A stretch of 64,000 nucleotides of DNA from DAOULT01 sp964646625 (GTDB taxonomy: Bacteria; Chloroflexota; Anaerolineae; CAZYHC01): positions 1-64,000 of the forward strand of contig CAZYHC010000009.1 in the NCBI GenBank assembly GCA_964646625.1, written 5' to 3'. Positions 17,318-25,079 of this stretch are shown here, piece by piece. The position numbers and the translations under genes were made by a program. A model generated the notes under the pieces. That model made no database searches, had not been told where the DNA came from, and saw nothing but the letters and a program-made list of their open reading frames with translations. Numbering within the stretch: the first letter of the stretch is position 1; each line of letters opens with the position of its first letter.

Positions 17318-18952
17318 ATGACTGAGACCGACGATCTCGACGCTCAACTCCTCGCTCAAATGCGGGAAGATTTCCTGGCCGAGTCGCAGGAGATTCTCGA
17401 CCAGTTGGGGCCGCTGCTGGTTCAACTGGAACAGAGCGGCGACCTGGACCTGATCAAGGCCATCTTTCGCCAGGTTCACACCCTGAAGGGCACCGCCGGC
17501 TTCGTGGGATTCGAGTCCATCCAGGTGCTGGCCCACAAGATGGAAGACGTGTTCGGCGCGCTGCGAGATGAACAACTGACCATGACCCCCGAACTGATCG
17601 ACGCCGTCTTTGCGGGGGTGCAGTTGCTCACTGCCATGCGGGAAGAGGTGCTGCGCGGCGGGACAGGCGAGATGGACGTAGAACCGCTGGTCGCCCGTCT
17701 GGAGGCCGCCCTGCGAGGTGAAGTGCTGGCTGCGGCCGCCTCGCCCCCCGGCCAGGCGGAGCTGAGCGCGGCCCCGGCCCGGGCAGAATCCACCCTGCGT
17801 GTCGAGGTGAAGACCCTGGACACCATGATGGAGCTGGTGGGCGAACTCATCACCGCCCGCAATGCTCTCCTGGCTATCGCCGAGCCGTCGCGGAACGAAT
17901 CGCTCATGAGCAATGCGGCGGTCATCAACCGCCTCACCCGCGAGCTACAGGTCGCGGTCACCTCCGTGCGGCTGGTGCCGGTCGAGCGCCTGTTCAATCG
18001 TTTCAGCGGCGTGGTGCGCAACATGGCCCGCGAGCGCGGCAAGCAGGTGCGCCTGGTGATTGAGGGGGGCGACACTCCTCTCGACCGGGCCGTCTCTGAG
18101 CAGATGTACGATCCGCTCGTCCACCTGCTGCGCAATGCGGTGGATCACGGCCTGGAACCGGCGGCGGAGCGGAGGCGGAGGGGCAAGCCCAAAGAGGGCA
18201 CCATTCACCTGTCGGCCCAGCGGCGGGGCGACGACGTGATCCTGCGCATTGCCGACGACGGGGGCGGCATTGACCCCGACCGGGTGCGCCGCGTGGCGGT
18301 GGAGCGCGGCCTGTACGCGGCCGAAGAGGTGGAGGCCCTGTCGGACGCACAAGCCATCCACCTGATCTTTGCCTCAGGCTTTAGCACCGCGGCCCAGGTG
18401 ACGGACGTATCCGGCCGGGGGGTGGGGCTGGACGTGGTGGCCCAGAACGTGCGCCGCCTGCGCGGGAGTGTGAGCGTGGAAACCGAAGCCGGCCAGGGAA
18501 CGGCCTTTGTGATTCGACTGCCGCTGACCCTGGCCATTCTACAAGTGCAGTTGGTGGGCGTGGGCGGGTATACCTACGCCCTGCCGTTGCGCATCGTGCG
18601 CGAGACGCTCCGCATCGCCTCCGACGCCATCCAGACCATGCAGCAGCGCGAGGTGGTCTTTATTCGCAACGTGGCCCTGCCGGTGCGCCGCCTGCGGGAT
18701 TGGCTGCCCCACAAGAGCGGCGCCCCATTACCCTGCGAGACAAGCTCCGCAGGTATTCTCAACCCGGCCATCGTGGTTCACCGGCTTGGCAGGGACGAAG
18801 TGCTGGTGGTGGATGAATTGGTGGGCAAGCAGCAGGTGGTCATCAAGCCCCTCAGTCCGTATCTGGGGGCGGTGCGGGGCGTCGAGGGTACGGCCATCCT
18901 GCCGGACGGCTCGGTGACCCCCATCCTGGATGTGGAAGAGCTGGCGGACTGA
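17318..18952 (+). CDS. cheA: CheA histidine kinase lacking the P2 domain
   Basis: The 544-aa kinase has P1 with the phosphorylated H54 (VHTLKGTAGF) and a P3 dimerisation domain from about 166 (VEVKTLDTMMELVGELI). P4 carries ATP boxes (HLLRNAVDHG, DDGGGIDPDRV, GRGVGLDVV), and a CheW-like P5 runs to the end. Only about 40 Ala/Pro-rich residues separate P1 from P3, so the CheY-binding P2 domain of the enteric enzyme is missing. Phosphotransfer would then rely on direct P1-CheY contact. It probably works with the double CheW protein and the MCP encoded downstream. Confidence 0.93.
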   Translation: MTETDDLDAQLLAQMREDFLAESQEILDQLGPLLVQLEQSGDLDLIKAIFRQVHTLKGTAGFVGFESIQVLAHKMEDVFGALRDEQLTMTPELIDAVFAGVQLLTAMREEVLRGGTGEMDVEPLVARLEAALRGEVLAAAASPPGQAELSAAPARAESTLRVEVKTLDTMMELVGELITARNALLAIAEPSRNESLMSNAAVINRLTRELQVAVTSVRLVPVERLFNRFSGVVRNMARERGKQVRLVIEGGDTPLDRAVSEQMYDPLVHLLRNAVDHGLEPAAERRRRGKPKEGTIHLSAQRRGDDVILRIADDGGGIDPDRVRRVAVERGLYAAEEVEALSDAQAIHLIFASGFSTAAQVTDVSGRGVGLDVVAQNVRRLRGSVSVETEAGQGTAFVIRLPLTLAILQVQLVGVGGYTYALPLRIVRETLRIASDAIQTMQQREVVFIRNVALPVRRLRDWLPHKSGAPLPCETSSAGILNPAIVVHRLGRDEVLVVDELVGKQQVVIKPLSPYLGAVRGVEGTAILPDGSVTPILDVEELAD

Positions 18953-18991
18953 GAGATTTTGGGCAATCCCCGCCTGTGAAAAGGAGAGAAC

Positions 18992-20686
18992 ATGTTACGA
19001 AAGACTTGGATGTGGATTTTTGGCAGTTTGCAAATAAAAACGTCGCTGCTCATCGCAGGGGTGATGACGGCCTTGCTGGCTATCTTTGTCTATTACGACG
19101 TGCAGGCCCAGAGAGAGGCGCTGGAAGAGGCCCTGCGGCAAAAGGGTAAAAGCATGGCGCTCAGCAAGGCCGAGGCTATCAGCCACGTTCTCGAGGACGC
19201 CATCGCCAGCGAACGGCTGACCGAGAGGGGAGTCTTCGATACCGACTACCGGCCCATACCAGATACCAACCCCCAAAAGTATCATACCGCCTACGATGGC
19301 TTCACCGACGCCAATATTCTGGGGATAGAAGATGCGTATCTGGAGGACGAAGACGTCCAGTACGCCGTGGCGGTGGACGTAAACGGCTATCTTCCCACCC
19401 ACAACACCCGCTACTCGAAGCCCCTCACCGGCGACTACGAGACCGACCTGGCAGGTAATCGGACCAAGCGTATTTTCGACGACCCGGTGGGCATCGCGGC
19501 GGCCAAGAACACCGAGCCCATCTTGCACCAGGTGTATTATAGAGACACGGGGGAGGTGCTGTGGGACATCTCGGCGCCCATCCGGGTCAATGGCGAGCAC
19601 TGGGGCGCGGTGCGCATTGGGTTCTCGCTGGAGAGAGTGAATGCCATAGCCGCCTCCGTCACGCGGCGTACAGTGACGGCCGCGTTGCTATTGGTAGTGG
19701 CCATCGGCGTGGTGGCCTTCCTCATCGCCCGCTCCATCGTCAAACCGATTATGACCTTGCGCGACGCCGCCGTTGTGCTGGCCGAGGGCGATCTGACCCA
19801 GAAAATCCAGGCAGGCTCCAAATCCAAAGATGAGGTGGGGGAGCTGGGCACGGCGCTGGGCACGGCGATTGCCACCTGGCGCGGGATCATCAGCGGGGTG
19901 CGCGACGACGCCGTCCGCCTCTCGACCACGGCGGCCCAGTTGGCAAGCTCCGCGGAGGAATTGTCCCGCACCACGGTGGCCCAGTCCGACGAGATCAGCC
20001 GCACCTCCAGCGCCGTGGAGGAGATGGCGACCAGCATACAGGAGGTAGCGCGCAACGCCGAACTGGCTGCCCAGGCTTCGACCGCCTCCAGCCAGCGCGC
20101 CCGCAGCGGGGGAACACTGGCCGCCGACACGGCCACCGGACTTGAGCGGGCCGATGAGATCATGCAGCGCCTGCGTGCCCGTTCGGACGAGATCGGCAAA
20201 ATAGTCAGTCTCATTCAAGAGATCGCCGCCCAGACCAACATCCTGGCCCTCAACGCGGCCATCGAGGCCGCCGGGGCCGGCGTGGCCGGGGCGCGTTTTG
20301 ACGTGGTGTCCGAAGAGATTCGCAAGCTGGCGGGACGCACCAGCCAGGCCACCGAGGAGATCGCAGAGTTGATCGGGGCGGTGCAGGCCGATACCCAGGC
20401 CGCCGCTCAAGCCATCTCCGAGGGCGCAGCCATGGCCCAGGAGTCTGGCACATCGCTGGCCGACATTGTGGAGGCCTCGGCCTCGGTCAACGACATGGTG
20501 CAGAACATCTCGGCCGCGACCTCGGAGCAGTCGTTGGCCAGTGGAGAGATCGCCAACGCCATTGAGGCCATGGTGGGCAGCAGCCAGCAGACGGCCACCG
20601 CCACGCGGGAGACGGCTCAAATCGGCGTGGAGCTCTCTAACCTGGCCGAGCGGCTCAGAGAGGCGGCCGCTCAATTCAAGGTGTGA
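18992..20686 (+). CDS. Methyl-accepting chemotaxis protein with Cache-type sensor
   Basis: The 564-aa receptor has TM1 at about 16-36, an extracytoplasmic Cache-like sensor (TDYRPIPDTNPQKYHT, VDVNGYLPTHNTRYS, GNRTKRIFDDPVG), TM2 at about 228-248, HAMP to about 300 and a long coiled-coil signalling domain. The hairpin tip reads AAIEAAGAGVAGARFDVVSE. The usual EAARAGE-GRGF residues are changed (Arg to Gly, Glu to Val), so contacts to CheW/CheA may differ from the enteric model. RBS AAGGAGAG precedes ATG 18992. It is the only receptor in the window, so it is the likely input for this array. Confidence 0.92.
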   Translation: MLRKTWMWIFGSLQIKTSLLIAGVMTALLAIFVYYDVQAQREALEEALRQKGKSMALSKAEAISHVLEDAIASERLTERGVFDTDYRPIPDTNPQKYHTAYDGFTDANILGIEDAYLEDEDVQYAVAVDVNGYLPTHNTRYSKPLTGDYETDLAGNRTKRIFDDPVGIAAAKNTEPILHQVYYRDTGEVLWDISAPIRVNGEHWGAVRIGFSLERVNAIAASVTRRTVTAALLLVVAIGVVAFLIARSIVKPIMTLRDAAVVLAEGDLTQKIQAGSKSKDEVGELGTALGTAIATWRGIISGVRDDAVRLSTTAAQLASSAEELSRTTVAQSDEISRTSSAVEEMATSIQEVARNAELAAQASTASSQRARSGGTLAADTATGLERADEIMQRLRARSDEIGKIVSLIQEIAAQTNILALNAAIEAAGAGVAGARFDVVSEEIRKLAGRTSQATEEIAELIGAVQADTQAAAQAISEGAAMAQESGTSLADIVEASASVNDMVQNISAATSEQSLASGEIANAIEAMVGSSQQTATATRETAQIGVELSNLAERLREAAAQFKV

Positions 20687-20687
20687 G

Positions 20688-21806
20688 ATGAAAAATCGGC
20701 AGCACGCAACTAACGCTATCGCTGGACCGGAGGGAGTCCCCCCAGCAGCCGAAACAGGGCCTCTGCCCCTGCGCCGCAAGTACGCCCAACCTGACCTGCG
20801 GGTACTGGTCTTCAAAATGGCGGGGCACGAATACGTGGTGGATGTGGCCCTGGTGCAGGAGATCGTCCAGCCTACCGACTTAATACACATGGACGGCGTG
20901 CCAGGGTACATCGAGGGGCTGATCAAGCGGCGGGGACACGTCGTGCCGATCGTGGATCTAAGAAAACGTTTGAGCCTGGGGGTGAGCCCGCCGACGGCCG
21001 AGACCTGCGCCATCGTCGTCAGGCTGTCAGTCGGCCTGGTGGGTTTCGTGGTGGACTCGGTCTCCGAACTGAGGTGGGTGAAGACGCACGACTTTGAAGT
21101 GCCCTCGCCGGTCATTGCCGGAATCGACCAGTTCTATCTCCAGGGCGTGGCCCACCTGGGCCACCGGCTGCTCGTAATGCTCGATCTGGAGCGATTGCTC
21201 ACCTCGGACGAGCAGCATGAGTTGAGCCAGGTGGACTCCACATTTGAAACTTTATTCTCCGGCGAGGTGGATGCCGGGGCAGGGGAGGCGGCCCCGGCGG
21301 ACGCCGACCCTTCCCCAGGTTCAGAACACCGCCTGCGCAACCTGGTGGTGTTCGAACTGGGCGACGAACTGTACGGCGTGCCTGCTACCGAGGTAATCGA
21401 GGTGCGCGCACCGCTGGCGCTCATGCCCCTGCCAAACGTGCCCCCGCACGTTCTGGGGCTGATCAATTTGCGCGGGGTGGTGCTGCCGGTGCTGGACCTG
21501 CGTCGAAAATTTGGCCTGCACCTCAAACCGCACGGGCCGGATAATCGGCTGATTATCCTCAAAGGGCCGGGCTATTCGGTGGCCGTGTGGGTGGACAGGG
21601 TGCTCGACCTGGCACGGCTGCCCCGGGCCGACTTTCAACCCGCCCCGCCGGGAGTGGCCCGCATTGACCCGGAATATTACGATCAGGTGACGACCCTGGA
21701 CGGACGGATACTGATCGAATTGAACGTTCAAAAGTTGCTGGTCAACGGCGCAACCGGAGCAGGAGGTTCTGGCGCTGAACCTGCCGAGGGGAGCCAGGGA
21801 ACATGA
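20688..21806 (+). CDS. cheW: Tandem CheW-domain coupling protein
   Basis: The 372-aa protein has two complete CheW domains: about 35-180 (VLVFKMAGHEYVVDV, GLIKRRGHVVPIVDLRK) and about 215-360 (LVVFELGDELYGVPA, GLINLRGVVLPVLDLRR). An acidic Gly/Ala linker joins them. It starts at ATG 20688, two bases after the MCP stop, and its stop overlaps cheB by 4 bp, so translation is coupled. CheW normally bridges receptors and CheA. A fused pair could cross-link receptor trimers or join two arrays. Confidence 0.9.
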   Translation: MKNRQHATNAIAGPEGVPPAAETGPLPLRRKYAQPDLRVLVFKMAGHEYVVDVALVQEIVQPTDLIHMDGVPGYIEGLIKRRGHVVPIVDLRKRLSLGVSPPTAETCAIVVRLSVGLVGFVVDSVSELRWVKTHDFEVPSPVIAGIDQFYLQGVAHLGHRLLVMLDLERLLTSDEQHELSQVDSTFETLFSGEVDAGAGEAAPADADPSPGSEHRLRNLVVFELGDELYGVPATEVIEVRAPLALMPLPNVPPHVLGLINLRGVVLPVLDLRRKFGLHLKPHGPDNRLIILKGPGYSVAVWVDRVLDLARLPRADFQPAPPGVARIDPEYYDQVTTLDGRILIELNVQKLLVNGATGAGGSGAEPAEGSQGT

Positions 21807-22921
21807 CAAAAATCCGCGTGTTGGTGGTAGACGATTCTCTCTTCCTGCGCCGCAACCTGCCGCGCCTCCTCGAAAGTGACCCGGAGATCGAGGTGGTGGG
21901 CATCGCCGAGAACGGGGCCGAGGCTCTGGAGAAGATTCAAAAGCTGCGGCCAGACGTGGTGACCCTGGACCTGATGATGCCGGTGATGGATGGGCTGACG
22001 GCGCTCAAGCACATCATGCACCAGGCTCCAACCCCGGTCGTGATAGTGAGTGGGGCCACCTACGAAGGGGCGCAAGAAACCCTGGAAGCGCTGGCGCTGG
22101 GTGCGGTTGACTTTGTGATCAAACCTTCCGGCCCGGTCTCGCTCGATATTCACACTATACGCAGGGAGTTAATAGCGAAGGTCAGGGCCGCCTATGCCAG
22201 CAACGTCAAGGTCGCGGCCGACGTGGGCGTAACTCGCGATAGGTTCCAGGCCATCGTAGAGGAGCTCTCACGAAGACACCCAGAGCCGCCGGCCAGGCTG
22301 CGGGGCGAGCCCGGCGCGGTCGGGGGTAAACGGTTGGTGGCCATCGTGGCCTCGACCGGTGGGCCGGTGGCGCTCCACCAATTGTTGCCGCGCCTGCCGG
22401 CTGACCTTAACGCGGGGGTGGTCATCGTGCTGCACATTGCTCCCGGCTTCGTCCGTCCGCTGGTCGACCGGCTGAACGAGCTGTCGCCAATCACCGTCGG
22501 CGAAGCCGAAGATGGCGCGCCGCTCACCCCCGGCCTGGCCCTGATCTCGCCGGCAGGGGTGCACCTGACGGTGGCCCGCACCAACGCCGGGCTGGTGGCG
22601 CGCCTGAGCTCCGAACCGTCCGACACCCTGCATCGGCCCTCGGCGGATGTGCTCTTCCGCTCGATTGCCAACTGCTGCGCGGATGAGACCTGTGCGGTGA
22701 TCCTCACCGGCATGGGCGATGACGGGGCGTTGGGCCTGTGCTCCATCCACAAGAGGGGGGGATATACGGTGGCGCAGGATGAAGCCACCTCGGTGGTCTA
22801 CGGTATGCCCCGCCGGGCGGTGGAACTGGGCGGGGTAGATATCTCGCTGCCCCTCGACCAGATCGCGGCCGAGATCGTCCATGCTACCGCCGACGCCAGA
22901 CGGGGAGGACGGCCTCTCTGA
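21803..22921 (+). CDS. cheB: CheB, receptor-glutamate methylesterase with receiver domain
   Basis: The 372-aa protein has an N-terminal receiver (VVDDS, D56 in TLDLMMP) and a C-terminal methylesterase domain with the catalytic triad motifs in VASTGGP (Ser), VLHIAPGF (His) and ILTGMGDDGA (Asp). Phosphorylation by CheA would activate removal of the methyl groups added by CheR. Its ATG overlaps the CheW stop (ATGA). It ends 8 bp before the convergent aldo/keto reductase gene, so it closes the chemosensory operon. Confidence 0.95.
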   Translation: MTKIRVLVVDDSLFLRRNLPRLLESDPEIEVVGIAENGAEALEKIQKLRPDVVTLDLMMPVMDGLTALKHIMHQAPTPVVIVSGATYEGAQETLEALALGAVDFVIKPSGPVSLDIHTIRRELIAKVRAAYASNVKVAADVGVTRDRFQAIVEELSRRHPEPPARLRGEPGAVGGKRLVAIVASTGGPVALHQLLPRLPADLNAGVVIVLHIAPGFVRPLVDRLNELSPITVGEAEDGAPLTPGLALISPAGVHLTVARTNAGLVARLSSEPSDTLHRPSADVLFRSIANCCADETCAVILTGMGDDGALGLCSIHKRGGYTVAQDEATSVVYGMPRRAVELGGVDISLPLDQIAAEIVHATADARRGGRPL

Positions 22922-22928
22922 TCGGCGC

Positions 22929-23900
22929 TTATCTCTCCACCCGGCCCCGCTTCTCCAGGAGTACCCCGATCTCGGCAAGCTCCTCTGCCGAGAGCACCAG
23001 GTCTCCAGCCCCCACAGCCTCCTCGATCTGGGAGGGACGACGCGCCCCGACAATGGCTGAGGTCACCTCCGGGCGCCGCAGCACCCAGGCGATGGCTAAC
23101 TGCGCCACCGTGATGCCGCGGCGTGCGGCGATGGGGCGCAACTCTTCGACCAGCGCCAGGTTGGCGCTGAGTTCAGGCTCCAGGAAATGGTGCCTCCGCT
23201 TCCGCCAGTCGTCGTCGGGCAGACTGGCGGCGCGCTCTTTGGTGAATTTGCCCGTCAGCAGCCCCGCTTGCAGCGGACTGTAGACGATCACGCCGATGTT
23301 GTGGGCCGCGCAATAGGGCAGCAGTTCGTCTTCGGCGTAGCGCACAAGCATGTTGTAAGGCGGCTGTAAGGAGGCCACCGGGTGAATGGCCTGCACCCGC
23401 TCGAGCTGCGCCACGGTGAAGTTGGAGACGCCGCCGTAACGCACCTTACCCTCCCGGATCAGGTCGGCGATGACGCCCCAGGCTTCTTCGACGTCCTCGT
23501 CCGGTTTGGGCCAGTGGATCTGGTAAAAGTCAATGACCTCTACGTTGAGGCGGCGCAGGCTGGCCTCGACCTCCCGGCGGACGCTTTCGGCCTTGAGGCT
23601 GTTATAGATCTCGGTAGTGCCCTCCTCCCAGACCAGGCCGCACTTGGTGGTGATGATGACTTCGTCTCGCCGGCCAGCGATGGCCTGACCGATGATTTCC
23701 TCCGAATGACCCAGGCCGTAATACGGGGCGGCATCTATCCAGTTGAGGCCCAGGTCAAGGGCGCGCTGGATGGTGGCGATTGAGTCGGCATCGTCCTGTG
23801 GCCCCCAGCCGCCGGCCCATCCCCCGCCGCCGATGGACCACGTGCCCAGCCCAATCGGCGTCACGTATAGGTCACTGTATCCCAGTTTTCGCGTTTGCAT
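22929..23900 (-). CDS. Aldo/keto reductase
   Basis: The 323-aa TIM-barrel NADPH oxidoreductase has the AKR tetrad D56, Y61, K86 and H127 (NWIDAAPYYG, TTKCG, YQIHW), plus the C-terminal NADPH-binding region WVLRRPEVTSAIVGARR. It reduces aldehydes or ketones, probably of sugars here. Start ATG 23900 follows AAGGAG; the longer upstream frame lacks an RBS. It is 34 bp downstream of the GntR regulator on the same strand, so both are probably transcribed from the operator-controlled promoter at 24665. It should act with the divergent sugar locus. Confidence 0.9.
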   Translation of the reverse strand: MQTRKLGYSDLYVTPIGLGTWSIGGGGWAGGWGPQDDADSIATIQRALDLGLNWIDAAPYYGLGHSEEIIGQAIAGRRDEVIITTKCGLVWEEGTTEIYNSLKAESVRREVEASLRRLNVEVIDFYQIHWPKPDEDVEEAWGVIADLIREGKVRYGGVSNFTVAQLERVQAIHPVASLQPPYNMLVRYAEDELLPYCAAHNIGVIVYSPLQAGLLTGKFTKERAASLPDDDWRKRRHHFLEPELSANLALVEELRPIAARRGITVAQLAIAWVLRRPEVTSAIVGARRPSQIEEAVGAGDLVLSAEELAEIGVLLEKRGRVER

Positions 23901-23934
23901 ACTCTTGCTCCTTTCTCTGTTGTGTGCAACTCGT

Positions 23935-24624
23935 TTAGAGTCTCCCTCCGTGCTCATCGAGGATTGCGAGCAGCCGGGCCTGCACATTGCCGATGTGGGT
24001 GCGCAACGCCTCCCTCACCTCGTCCAGAGCGGCGTTCCTGAAGGCCCCCACGATGGCTTCGTGTTCCCGCTGGGCCTGACGCGCGTTCTCAACACTTTTC
24101 ATGTAGTGCGCCCGTGCCACGTGCATGTGCACGTTCATGTCCCTGTAGATTTTAACCAGGTGCTGGTTCTCGGTCAACCTGACCAGCGCCAGGTGCAGGT
24201 CACGGTCCCTGGCGATAAAAGTCTCATAGTCCCCATAGTTGTTGTGGATTATCGCCTGCTCCATGCCCGCCATCATCTCCTTGACGTTCGCAAGGAACTG
24301 GTCGGCCTTGCCGGCTTTCAGAATGAACTCGGCCGCATACAGCTCGATCATCAGGCGAATGTCGAATAACTCGGCCACGTCGCGCGCCGTCAATTCGGTG
24401 ACGAACGTTCCCCGCCGGGGTATGATCTCCACCAAACCCTCGCTGGCCAGCTTTTGAAGGGCGACCATGACCGGGGTGCGGCTCACCCCCAGCCCATTGG
24501 CCGCCTCCTCCACCGAGATCTTTTCCCCCGGCTGCAATTGGCGTCTGAGTATTTTGTCCCTCAGCACCTTATAGGTCTGCTCGGTCAGGTCCGTATGGTC
24601 CAGGGGCGGGTATGCTAAGTCCAC
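23935..24624 (-). CDS. GntR/FadR-family transcriptional regulator
   Basis: The 229-aa protein has an N-terminal winged helix (about 10-78, with ISVEEAANGLGVSRTPV) and a C-terminal helical FCD effector domain. FCD-type metal ligands are likely in RDRDLHLAL and a later His. It starts at GTG 24624, with GGAG eight bases upstream. FCD regulators respond to small organic acids or sugar-acid derivatives. Palindromes over its own promoter and over the divergent transporter promoter (24643-24667, 24898-24921) make it the probable repressor of both units. The effector is unknown. Confidence 0.9.
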   Translation of the reverse strand: MDLAYPPLDHTDLTEQTYKVLRDKILRRQLQPGEKISVEEAANGLGVSRTPVMVALQKLASEGLVEIIPRRGTFVTELTARDVAELFDIRLMIELYAAEFILKAGKADQFLANVKEMMAGMEQAIIHNNYGDYETFIARDRDLHLALVRLTENQHLVKIYRDMNVHMHVARAHYMKSVENARQAQREHEAIVGAFRNAALDEVREALRTHIGNVQARLLAILDEHGGRL

Positions 24625-24642
24625 CTGTAACTCCTATACTGA

Positions 24643-24667
24643 AATGTAAAATGTTACATTTTACATT
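24643..24667. promoter_or_regulatory. Palindromic operator at the gntR promoter
   Basis: A perfect 25-bp palindrome has 12-bp arms, AATGTAAAATGT and ACATTTTACATT, around a central T. It overlaps the end of the -10 box and the start region of the gntR promoter, fitting autoregulation. The core TGTAA-N4-TTACA is shared with the second site at 24898-24921. Confidence 0.8.
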
Positions 24668-24693
24668 ATAGCACAACTCACCCCTCCCGTCAA
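24665..24693 (-). promoter_or_regulatory. Promoter of the gntR-aldo/keto reductase operon
   Basis: On the minus strand, -35 TTGACG (24693-24688), a 17-bp spacer and -10 TATAAT (24670-24665). The operator begins inside the -10 box. Confidence 0.75.
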
Positions 24694-24700
24694 CGCCGAA

Positions 24701-24852
24701 GGGTCTGTCCCAAATTTTTGGGAGGTGACAATTGCTCCAGCCCTCGTCCCCGGGGGCGGTGATCGTGAAACACCGTGACGCTATCCAATATGTCCCCGAG
24801 ACGGGGACTGGGAGCGGGCGAAAAGAGACTCGCCTAAAATCTGGACGCACCC
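24701..24852 (+). repeat. MITE-like dispersed repeat, full-length copy
   Basis: A 152-bp element lies between two divergent, operator-bearing promoters. The left end is GGGTCTGTCCCAAATTTTTG. The right end, read on the other strand, is GGGTGCGTCCAGATTTTAGG, giving imperfect terminal inverted repeats. Inside are two GC palindromic segments (CCTCGTCCCCGGGGGCGG and TCCCCGAGACGGGGA). Sister copies are at 44137-44290 (full) and 852-905 and 57829-57865 (partial). It has no coding capacity. Confidence 0.7.
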
Positions 24853-24867
24853 GCCGAACCGCCGGGA

Positions 24868-24896
24868 TTGACAGGAGGGGCCAGTTATGCTATAAT
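24868..24896 (+). promoter_or_regulatory. Promoter of the first sugar-transport operon
   Basis: Consensus promoter: -35 TTGACA at 24868-24873, a 17-bp spacer and -10 TATAAT at 24891-24896. The GntR-type palindrome begins 2 bp after the -10 and covers the expected start site, so this strong promoter is presumably held off until inducer is present. A leader of about 175 nt precedes the binding-protein ATG; I see no riboswitch in it. Confidence 0.85.
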
Positions 24897-24897
24897 C

Positions 24898-24921
24898 TGA
24901 AATGTAACATTTTACATTTCA
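24898..24921. promoter_or_regulatory. Palindromic operator at the sugar-transport promoter
   Basis: Arms TGAAATGTAA (24898-24907) and TTACATTTCA (24912-24921) are perfect inverted repeats around CATT. The same TGTAA-N4-TTACA core occurs at the gntR promoter 230 bp away. Covering the transcription start is a classic repressor placement. Confidence 0.8.
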
Positions 24922-25079
24922 GCAGCGATCGTGTAAGGGCTGGAAGGAGGTGGTGAGGAATCTGAAACAAAAGTCGCTGAAAATGGGTGTGGGTCATCGT
25001 GCCTGCCCCAACAGGGAAAGGTGATCTATACGCCTGAGTGGTGTGGAGCATATTTCATGAAAGCAAAGGAGGAAAAACG

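Noticed and set aside
24922..25079. Riboswitch in the leader of the first sugar operon
   Set aside because: The leader is long but no known aptamer core or terminator/antiterminator pair was found, and the operator already explains control.
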